From Membranipora membranacea (lineage: Eukaryota; Bryozoa; Gymnolaemata; Cheilostomatida; Membraniporidae), in contig OU612070.1 in the NCBI GenBank assembly GCA_914767715.1, forward strand, positions 26,214,025 through 26,278,024: 64,000 nucleotides of DNA, given 5' to 3'. Positions 23,963-34,227 of the stretch are shown here, piece by piece (positions within the stretch are counted from its first letter, which is position 1; every line of letters starts with the position of its first letter). The position numbers and the translations under genes are program-made. Under the pieces are notes generated by a model. That model worked only from the letters and a program-made list of their open reading frames with translations. It was not told the DNA's origin and did not search any database.

Positions 23963-24345
23963 CAAAATGCCATGGTCAAAATGCCATTGGGACAAAATGA
24001 CAGTGACATAATGCCATTGCCATGATGCCATGGAAATATTACCATAGGTGATAACACCACTGCACAGTATACCAATGCCAAAATATCAGTTGTACAAAAC
24101 GCCAGTTGTGTCAAAATGCCAGTGGATATAATGCCGGATTGGACATAATACCATTTGGGACAACATACCATATCCCAAAATACCATTGCCATAATGCCAA
24201 TTTATGTTACCAAAGGAGATCAAGCCACACCTTATTTTCATTGTTAGTTATATTACAGCTGCGAATTGCTCGGTCAGAGCAGGAGGTGGTTCAGTTGGTT
24301 AAAGCCATCTCATTCACTGTTCAAGTCTCGAAGTTTCTACGTCGG
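23963..24345. mobile_element. Minisatellite plus tRNA-like element (copy B)
   Basis: Same arrangement as 14571-14950, with a few substitutions. The tRNA-like stretch here reads GGTTAAAGCC where copy A has GGTTAGAGCC in the A-box region. Confidence 0.6.
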
Positions 24346-24819
24346 AATTTTGATGATCTCTGGAGTTTGTTGGTGTCCACAAACTGGGAGCTAGTGACTT
24401 GTAACAAATATTTCCCAACTATTCTCTAGAATTATAATGACAATGACTATGGATTATTACCAACTTGACTCATGTTGACATGTTGACATCGATAAGACCG
24501 CAATGATTGAACATTGAGCAGGTTAACTCTACATTTATTAGTTGTATTAAAAGTTACAGTCACAATTGTTCACCCAAAATGAATTTTCACAGCTAGGCCA
24601 TATCCATAGTATTCAGCAAAGTCTTTTTATAGGGGTTTGTGAGTCACAGGACGTTCACATTTTGAATACCATATAGTAAATTTAGTATATGATAGTGAGG
24701 ATACAGATATGTGTTTACATCTCTTCCGACCATATACACAATCAACAAACTTTTTTTTTCTACTCAAAGGTATGGAAGCCAATTTACAGAGCCGTTTCGT
24801 CAAAATGTAGTGTTACTAG

Positions 24820-26345
24820 GCAAAATTTTTGTCTTTCTTAAATATATATCCATAGAAATTTATTACAGACCCATTTCAATTTTAAACTCGATATCAAAGA
24901 TTTCAAAAAAACTTCTCTCTATGCAAATGAGAGAGTATTCGGAGTGCAAAGAGTTATTCACAAATTAGAGATTTGGCATTAGATGGAAGCGCAGTACAAC
25001 TGACACAATCAATATTATAATGGAACAACTTTTCGACCATTTAAATGATAGAGAAATTGCCCAGGGTTTGTTTTTAGATCTTTCAATACAATATGTATAC
25101 AATAATTCACGGCATTATTATAAGTAAACAGAAATATTTCGGATTTTCTTCCCCCTCATATCGACTGTTGGAAATATATCTTGTAAATAGAAAACAGTTT
25201 GTCTTGGTAAATGAATTAAGCCAGGTTTACTGTCTGTCTGTGCTACCCAGGGTTCGGTTCTCGGGCCAGTACTATTTTTAATATATAAATATTGACCTTT
25301 TAAATGTATCACCCAATCTAAATTAGATAACTTTTGCTGACGATACTAATATTTTTATTACCAATCCTGAAATTACGAAGAGAAACATCTGATAAATGAA
25401 TGGCGTATCACCAACCGTCTTGTGATAGATTATGAGAAAATCTTTTTGAAGCACCAAACAAAACTTTTACCCAGAAGATTAAAAGCTCATATTCAGGAAC
25501 TCTTTTTTTAGAAAAAAAAGGAGCAACAAAATTTTTAGGTTGAAACTGCAATATGACTTTCCATGAACATTTTAGAAGCCTGAAAAAAAATTAAATTTAA
25601 CCCTGATGATGATACGAGCACTCGGTCCAGCCTTTGAGCAAAATCTAATTGTTGTTATTATTTATAGCATTTACATCGGGATTTGATCTACAAATTAGAG
25701 TTCTGGGGCCACGCAAGTGAAAGCCAGCTACGGCTCTAAAAAAATGCTCTGCGTCTCATCAAGGGAATTAGACCAGGCTTTTAGAATATAGAATTTTGAA
25801 ACGTTTATTGAAATCATGCTCAATTCAAAATATCTCAAACATGATATTAAACCATGAATACAACACTTGGTCCAACAGATTTAAATTTCTTAAAACCAAT
25901 AACAAGCGAGGAGAGAGGTCCTTGTTAAGCAATGGCATGTATATAGCCTTGTTCAACAAGTACATTTTAAGAGTTTGGGCAGGGCCAGGATGCAATCTCA
26001 TAGTCGGGCTGGTGGGGCATCGCTGGTCAAGTGGTGCATAGCGGTACGGTGGGCGCTAAGTGGAAAACATATCAGAAAAGTTTTTACTTGTTGCGATTAA
26101 AAAAAACTAGGCATTGTATTATGTTGCCAAATGTGTCGGTATCATGATGAAAGCTATAAACAAGATGTAAAAAAGTATTCAATACAAAGATAATCATTAT
26201 GACTGTTTTAGAAATGGTCTTGCCTCGGATGTCACTTTTTCAGTGTCTTAGCGCTGAAAAGATTGTATTTTTATGCTAAACTGCTTCCTCATGAACTCAT
26301 GAACAGAATTTTCCAAGACTATATTCAATCATGCTAGCCTTCATG
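24820..26345 (+). pseudogene. Non-LTR RT remnant (copy B), uninterrupted
   Basis: Same RT as in copy A but continuous across the insertion site: RPISILNSISK at about 24870, LVNRKQFVLVNELS near 25190, the CTACCCAGGG site at 25243, GPVLFLIY near 25265, ADDTNIFITNP near 25340, and FWGHASESQLRL near 25700. It extends beyond 26222, where copy A is deleted. Stops and frameshifts are present. It predates the duplication, because both copies have it at the same place. Confidence 0.8.
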
Positions 26346-26394
26346 ACGCCAGTAATAGCATCAGTCAAGACCAGTCAAAACCCTTCTAGCCAAG

Positions 26395-26740
26395 ACATAA
26401 AGTTGCTCAAAGCACCTCCTACACTGACTGAGCAACTCGCAGCTGTAATATTACTAACAACAAACTATACAGCGTGGCTTGATCTCCTTTGGTAACATAT
26501 TTTGGCATTATGGCAATGGTATTTTGGGATATGGTATGTTGTCCCAAATGGTATTATGTCCAATCCGGTGTTTTATCCACTTGTATTTTGACACAACTGG
26601 CGTTTTGTACAACTGGTATGTTGGCATTGGTATAATGTGCAGTGGTGTTATCACCTATGGTTTTATGGCCATGGCATTATGGCAATGGCATTATGTCACT
26701 GGCATTTTGTCCCAATGGCATTTTGACCATGGCATTATGA
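26395..26740 (-). mobile_element. Inverted copy of the minisatellite/tRNA-like element
   Basis: The reverse complement of 26395-26740 matches 14571-14890 unit by unit, including the GGAGATCAAGCCAC spacer and the CAGCTGCGA segment, but diverges inside the tRNA-like part. It lies only in copy B because copy A lost this stretch. Unit-by-unit order shows the minisatellite moves as a block rather than arising separately each time. Confidence 0.7.
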
Positions 26741-27054
26741 CCGGGTACCTATAATAATTATATTTATTAACTCGTAACTTACCTATATAGTTATGAAAAT
26801 ATATGCAAAATGGATCGATTATACATTGATATTGATAACATACCGAAGTATTTATCTTAATATTTATAATATTTTTTTTATCCATAAATTACCTATTTAG
26901 TTATAATTAATATCACAGAAATATGCTTGTGCTTTGTGGTATCCAATGAGCCTCGATTTTGTGTTCACCGTGTTTCTCTTACTCTCCGATAACACAACAT
27001 GTTATAAAATCTCTGAACTCTAGCTCTAGCTTATAACAAAAATAAATTAAAGAA

Positions 27055-27175
27055 AATAATTATAGTAATAAATAAATAATAAAAATAAGAACGATAATAT
27101 TAAATATAATAATAGAGAAAATAATAATAATTATATAATAATGATATAATAAATATAATAATAAAAATAATAATC
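27055..27175. repeat. AT-rich AATAAT microsatellite
   Basis: Imperfect AATAAT/ATAATAA repeats, followed at 27178 by a single GC-richer stretch. Confidence 0.8.
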
Positions 27176-27229
27176 CCCCACCGAAACCGATACGTTAGTA
27201 TAGATGGAGGTGGTACAGGGTACAGTGTA

Positions 27230-27661
27230 CAGTATGATCGATCGCTTAATCAATAAATCAAGCAATCAATAAATCAATAAATCAATCAAACAATCAATGA
27301 ATCGATACAAAATAGAATCAATCGAAACATGATAAAATTAAGCAATCAATCAATCAATATATGAAATTAATCAATCAATCAACGAATCAATGAATCAATA
27401 CATAATACAATCGATCAATACATAATACAATCAATCAATTGATTGAGCAATCAATCAATCTATCAATCAATACAAGAAACAATCAATCAATAAATAATAC
27501 AATCAATCAACCAATACGTAATATAATCAATAAGTAAATAATACAATCAATTGATCAATCCATTTATCAATCAAACAATCAATCAATCAATCAATCAATC
27601 AATACATATCACAATCAATAAATTATACAATTATTCAATCAACCAATATATCAATCAATCA

Positions 27662-27700
<39 letters not shown>

Positions 27701-28150
27701 CATATTACAATCAATAAATAATACAATTATTCAATCAACCAATCTATCAATCAATCAATCAAGCAATCAAGCAATCAATCAATTAATCATTCAATCTATT
27801 TATCAATCTATCTATCTCTCTATCTATCAATCATTCAATCAATACATAAGACAATCAATCTCGCAATCAATCAATACATAACACAATCAATCTATCTATC
27901 AATCAATACATAATACAATAAATCAATATATAATACAATCAGTCGATCAATCTATCAATCTTTCGATCAATCAATACCTAATTCAATCAATCAATCAAGC
28001 AATCAATCAATCAAGCGATCAATAAATCAATCAATAGATAATACAATCTGTCCATCGATCAATTAACCAATACATAGTGCAATGTATCAATCAATTAATC
28101 ATACAACCAATCAGTGAATTCGTAACACAAGCAATCAATCAATAAATAAT
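27230..28150. repeat. AATC tetranucleotide array (copy B)
   Basis: About 900 bases of CAAT/AATC repeats broken by ATACATAATACAATC words. Several sub-blocks of about 110 bases recur, for example AATAATACAATTATTCAATCAACC-like segments near 27610 and 27715. It ends at the GT31 3' end and supplies its last codons. Confidence 0.95.
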
Positions 28151-28640
28151 GTGAAATTAAGATGACAGGTAGATGTTTGGCTAAGAGTCTTTGTTGAGTG
28201 ACCTCCTCCAGATTGGGTGGGTTTATATCATGATATCTAAAGTCTAGAAGGTTAGTTATGTCGATATTTGTTGTGAGAGCCTGTCTCTGTAACACACCCA
28301 TATACCGATCATCCATCCAGAAGGGCCTATTAAGCTGTAGTTTTCGAGGAACATCACCGGACATGGCGATGAAGAATCCAGCATTGAAGTGACCTGGGTT
28401 GTCCTTGTAGTGCCGCACTCCAAAGTCAGATATCAGTCTATAGGCAATGGTGTTGTTTGGATATTTGAATATCCGATGGTTTGAGCTTGACTTCATTAGA
28501 GATGTCAAGTTTGTAGAATAAGTTGGGGATGCATTAATACATCATCGTCCATACGAAGTATCAGCGCCACATCTCTGCAGTAGTCGGAGATATAATTGAT
28601 GGCGCTTATTATCTTGCTTGAAGCTGCAATACCCATGGTG
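28095..28640 (-). pseudogene. GT31 glycosyltransferase fragment (copy B)
   Basis: Minus-strand coding, catalytic half of a beta-1,3-glycosyltransferase: SDYCRDVALILRMDDDVL at about 28600-28540 with an intact DDD motif, a frame change after HPQLILQT, then KYPNNTIAYRLISDFG, GFFIAMSGDV and FWMDDRYMGVLQRQ. Seventeen codons present in copy A (around YPPFFA) are missing in frame. The C-terminal end reads into the AATC array, so the natural end may be lost. The acceptor TTGCAG near 28640 could begin the exon; earlier exons would lie further right but were not found. Confidence 0.75.
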
Positions 28641-31600
28641 GTCATTCCAAATTACATACATGATACTGAGTCTCTACACATTACAAGTTTGCAATTGAAT
28701 GCCTCCAGGGACAGGCCACTTTACCATACTGGTTGGGAGGAAGAGGAGACATCTCTTTATTTTTCCCAAAGTTGAAATTCAACTCCAGATTAGTGAGCTC
28801 AAACCCAGATCATATATATCCCAGATTTATACTAGCCAACCCCAGATCCGAATTTTTTGTCCGTGCTTCGCGCAGATCTGGGTTCAATAATAAACTCAAA
28901 ACGTCCCAGAGGCTTCATGATCCAGGGTAGCGCTGCCTGCGGAACACAATAAGGGAATAAAAACATGTCTGACCTATCTTGACCCAGAAATGAGAAAATG
29001 ACCTACAAAGTCTATAAATCCTCAAGGGGAGTAATGAACTCTGCAGTATTTCACCAATCACTGAGTTAGATCATTAAAGAACATTAAATAGGCCTTAACT
29101 ACTCTTTTTATTATCATTTTGTGGAAAAGTAAGAAACCACAAATGTGTGCAATTTTTTAGTCAGATTATTTAGAGGATTGTAAACACCATAAACATACCT
29201 TTTTACTGGCTCTAAACTCTTATAAACATTACTTTGAAGTGACAAGTTAAACTTATTTCAAACAGAAAAGATAATCTTCAGCAATTGAATGTTTGATCCT
29301 CATTCTTCTGGTTGCAGGCGAACTCATTCACGCTGTTTGTTTTTTTGTTTTCTGTTTTTCTCTGGTTGTGGGTGCAAATGTATGTACTCATTCAAGCTGA
29401 TAGTTTCTTTCTGGTTGCGGGTCGCCGCTTGTTTGTGGTTATCAGACACACTTAGCTACACTGATCCTCCCTAATATTTTGCGGATTATCATCATCTTCT
29501 GAACTGTGGGCAGGTTCTGGCTGGGAGGATCATTAACTGATAATTAAAATTTTTTTCTGGTGAAGTAGGCACTTGTGGCAAAGGACAAATCTCTGCACAT
29601 TATGCACCAGTGCTCTACGTAAGAAATGCATGAAAAACTTACCTAAAGTAGAAAATTACTGCATCAAAATCATGTTCGTGAAATCAAGTCACAACACAAA
29701 TACCCTATTAACGATCTGATTGGTCTTTCAATAAAAGGTATAAATTAAACAATCACATACTTGGTTTATTATACTCAAACCCGGAAGAAGTATATGAAGG
29801 AAGGAAAACGTTTACATATTCTAACGAAAGATGGAGCAACTTCCTGGATATGGATAACAATACTAGTATGGGGGCTAATCTAAAATATAATGCCATAGTG
29901 GAAGAGTTCTAACAGATCCAAGACTTTAACATTAGCCTACAAGCAGCATATTATTAAACTTTACCAACACACTACTGAAACGCCTTGAAATCACCCATCA
30001 GCCCGCTTTCTCATCACTGGTGATTTCAAATAGTCACCAACAAACGACTTTTGTGTGCAGATCTAGTGTGCTATCAAACTAGGCATAATAATGAATTATT
30101 CTTAATTCTCAGTGATGTCAAAGAATATCAGCAGGCTGTCAAATTTTCTCCCTTGGCTGAGGATGACCGCTGCTGTAAAATGTTAAATGGGGCACCTGTA
30201 GTCATCATCTGTCAGTTACAAGAAGAAATGTTATACCTGGAATTTTCTGGCAGCAATCGCCAAATAGGACTGATCAAATCGACAGGCAGCTGCTTTGCGT
30301 TTGCCAATAGGATTTTAAAAAAAATCCTTTTATTATACGTTAGATTGTCCTTAGGTCTGGAACTCGTGTTACATGAGCTGACTTAATAACTCCTACAGAC
30401 AAAACCACAAATCTGTGCGGTTTGTTATTCAGATTAGAAAGAGAATAAATTCTAAAGGTTGTAGCTCAAAAGGTTGTAACACTATAAGCAAGCTATGCTT
30501 ACAGGTCCGTTGCTAACTCCATGTCATATATGTCACTATGGGTGTTCTGATCAGTATCCAGCCAGCTGTTAGATATCTGTTTACAGGATACTTAGATGAA
30601 ATCAGGTGGAAAATAATTTGTTTACTTCTAATTTACTTTGAAACATTCATTTCAAATGGATTAGTTGTACATAGTTTTGTCTAATCAGAGAATATTTGTT
30701 GTTTCTGGTTGCAGCAGGATGAGCCTTTAGTCCCTCTAAATTGCAACTTTGCTAAATTCTATTTTTAGTGGTAAATGAATTGAACGAATGAAAAGTTATC
30801 TCGTCTTACGTCAAGAGTAGCTAATAGCTTCAAAACCCAAATTTGTAATCCTTCAACTCTCATGTCATAACATAATTTCTTCATTTTCCTTTGAAGGACT
30901 TTTGATCATTAGACTTATTTGGTGAGAAGCATCTCGCAATAAAGTGCTAAGAAAATATAGGCACAACAACTTTTTGGACAGCAGGGGAAGGTCAAGTGTA
31001 TCTTGGGTAAGAAATGTCTTGAATTCAAATACAAGGGTGTACCCAGTTTTAACATATCTCCAATTTCTCACCAAATCTTTCTAAATAGCAAAGTGTGATG
31101 AGTTTAATACAGCCAGTAGAGAGTAGGGCATATTTCTTTATATCATTGATTGAGATGGTGAGCCACAGCGCTACTGCTAGTAAACTCCAACATATCATAT
31201 TGTATAGACAACAATCAACATAGTAATCTAAAACAACAAAAGTTGATGATGGATGAATACATGCCTCTCCGGTAGAAAAAATCTGCTAATTCCAAATATG
31301 AGGGTGTACCCAGTTTTGAAAGCCATTGACAGCGGTTTAACTACCAAAATGTTTTCTTATTGAGTTTCAATTATCATTTACTGTGTGTGATATCTTCTAT
31401 ATCTGGCGTTACATCAAATCTAGCTAGCTCTGTGATTTGTCGCCATGATCCAGCTTAGGATTTCAATCTATGTAACGGTACAAATATGAAGCACTATGAT
31501 AACGTATACACATACGGGAGACTCATCCACCCTTTCTCTATATGCAGCTTTGTATGAAATCGGGGCATTCCAGAACCTTAATTATGACTTTGTATGGTGA

Positions 31601-34227
31601 AAACCTTTTGCTGTGGTTTGAGACATAAAATAAAGTGATAAAAGTGGACTTTGATAGCTGTGTACAAAAGTATCAATCAGATCTCTTCACCAGCTGTTCA
31701 AGTTATACCAGAATCAATATTTTGTTGCAGTGACCCTTCATATTTTAAAAAGGCCTGTTACTGATTCCTAGCCCTTGCGATCTTAACCGACGTTTTAACC
31801 ACCATGAAATAATAAATTTGTCACCTAGATGATAGTATTTTAACATCTTTTATGGCCACCTTTCACCTTTTACCTCCACATCTTTTACACTGTGGTTAAT
31901 CGTATTATCTTTTTTCGTTGATAATAGGAATTGCAACCTTTGCTTTAGCGCAGGCTTGACATTACGGTGCTTATGAAAATGCCAGTACTATATAATATAA
32001 TGCATCAACAAAGCGATCACTGTCAGAGCGTATGGTTAAATATTATTGACAGACAAATAACCAAAGAAAATATAATGTAGATGCTAACTTGGATAATTTT
32101 AGGGCCTAATTTTTATATTCTGTGACATTATTAAAACTCAATGTATATTTATAGCCTCTATACCTCTGTGGTAGTGGTAGCATTGCATTATCAATTAATT
32201 TCCGCTCAGGTGGATAGGGAAATAGTTGAGTTTTATTTGAGTGTCTTTTCTGGGTTGTGCTTTTCTCTGGCACATGCTCAGCTGATTTCTCCTGCCCGAA
32301 CAAAATTTCTAGACTCACTTAGCTAGCCCTTAGGCATTTTGACAGTTTATTTCTTTGTGTCCATTTTATCAAGACTAGTGATGGCTTTTCCTATTTTTTT
32401 AACCATCGATAGATGTAATTTTCACTTATTATATAAGAAAAGGATATATAAAGGAGGGCTCTTTCAAATTAAAGTACAACATAAAGGCTTTTAGAAATAT
32501 GTTGGCTCGAACAATTTCATGTTTATTTGTCATTGTGAGATTAAATAAATTATTTTAAGTATTATAATGTTGGTGTCAAGTTTATTGTTTATTGATGATA
32601 TTATTAATGTTTGGAGGTCTCAGCAGTGTATCAGCTATAGTGTCTGTATCAGTCTGTGACACGGGAAGAAGTTTCATTAGAGACAAGCTTTCTCACATTC
32701 ACTCCTTGTACTGAAAATAAAGACAAACCATATATCAGCATTTATTGATAGGGATAGCATCGGGAAAGTTTGACGCCTACGAACTTTCCCGATGCTATCC
32801 CAGACGGACCCAGACAGTCTGGGATTGTGTCATTTTCTGGTTCACATTGACTGGGCTCGCTGACTGGGCTGGCTATCTGGGATGGCTATCTGGGATGAAT
32901 GTTATGATGTGACTGGGATAAGCATCTGGGATGGCATCCTAGTGTCATCTGGGACAATGTGAACCAAGCATAAAATTCTGATAGCTGCTAGGGAACAGTC
33001 ACGCACATTCAAATCTTTAAGAGAGATTCTCTCTGACAGTCTCACTGTAACAAAATTAATATGTTGTCTCATAAGAACTCAAACATGGTTTGTTCACAAC
33101 ATACTTTAACCACTAGAAATAATTGTGATAGTGTTCTTTAAAAATAATTAAATAACTCAGACAACAAGTTATTAGTTATAGTAATCTTTGCTGGAACAGA
33201 TCACCACTGATGATTTCATACCATGCTACATGAGTTTGACTCAATCTTTTTTGTTTGCAAGCTTGATAGAAGTTGAATTTACTGCGAAAAGCTACAGAAA
33301 TCAAATATGTAAGTCATTAACAAACAGACACTTTTGTACTTTTAGTTGACACCTGGGATCCTGGTGATTTTGGGTCTGAGAATGAAATGAAGTCAGGATC
33401 ATGTAAGTGTCAATTCTCAGGGAAGGGAAAACAACCCTGTCAGTGACAATTCTTCTCCACATGTCATATTATGATAAACTGATGATGACAGCGCCAGGTC
33501 ATACATGCTGGTGGATATGTCATGTGATTGTGTTTAACAGGGTTAATTTTAACCCGACACATACAAATTTTTTTATGGAAGAGAAGTACATCCACTGGAA
33601 GAAAGGGTTTCTTGTCTGCACCAACAGAACCAATGTTCCATGCAGGTCCGCAAATACTTTATTATTACAGCTAAAGTCAACCCACAGGCCAACGCCTATC
33701 TCTGGCTCAAAAGCCTTTAAAGTTTATGTAATAAACCCGGATCTGTGTCTATGATGGCTGCCTGATTGTTATATAATCTTCACCTATTATCTCATCACAC
33801 CAACATCTAGAGAACAGCCACTCAAACAACATGACTCTGAGTAGTCATCATCATTATCCCTAAATTATACTACACAAAGCAGGTAGGTTATCATTAGACT
33901 AGGCAAACACTGTACAATTATTCAGCTAACATATTTTGTTAAAGCATGTGAAGTTTAATCCTTAAGGAATCCAGGATATTAATGATCCATGATTGATAGT
34001 TCGCTTCATGACTTTGACCTCAGTTGAATAGGAGGTTATCAAATGCTGTCGTTGTTAAGCACAAGACTTAACAGAATTACAAATTAAAAACTAGAAGGCT
34101 AGCTACCATTAAAACTTTGAGCTTTATGTATTGAATAAAAATTTTTGAATGTCTTAGTATTGAGCAAATGGTAGTATTGGATTTATAGCTCCTTGGTTTT
34201 TTTTCATGGTACTTTAATGACAATGTT
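28641..34227. other. Long gap, repeats and weak coding traces
   Basis: No recognised gene. A plus-strand stretch, 29786-29910, reads KTFTYSNERWSNFLDMD before a stop. Another, 30057-30386, after a good acceptor (TTTGTGTGCAG), reads DVKEYQQAVKFSPLAEDD and on to TAA. Both look like protein but match no family I know. A plus-strand open frame, 33407-33754, is also unassigned. The box GGGTGTACCCAGTTTT at 31033 and 31302 echoes the array in the fold-back element. Confidence 0.3.
32751..32965. mobile_element. Palindrome-rich small element
   Basis: A perfect 20-bp stem (32751-32770 with 32782-32801, 11-base loop) is followed by CCCAGACAGTCTGGG and by five CTGGGATGGC/CTGGGATAA-like words. An inverted pair, GGTTCACATTG at 32839 and CAATGTGAACC at 32955, encloses most of these words. 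It looks like a small inverted-repeat element of unknown class. Confidence 0.55.

Larger units (their letters stand above)
21963..28597. repeat. Tandem segmental duplication, copy B
   Basis: Direct second copy of 12572-21962. It begins inside the truncated GT31 of copy A (junction at 21962/21963) and ends at about 28597, where the GT31 sequence runs on into its original flank (TAATTGATGGCGC). It therefore keeps the right-hand ancestral boundary, and copy A keeps the left-hand one. It lacks the two insertions of copy A and keeps 1284 bases (26223-27506) that copy A lost. Confidence 0.95.
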
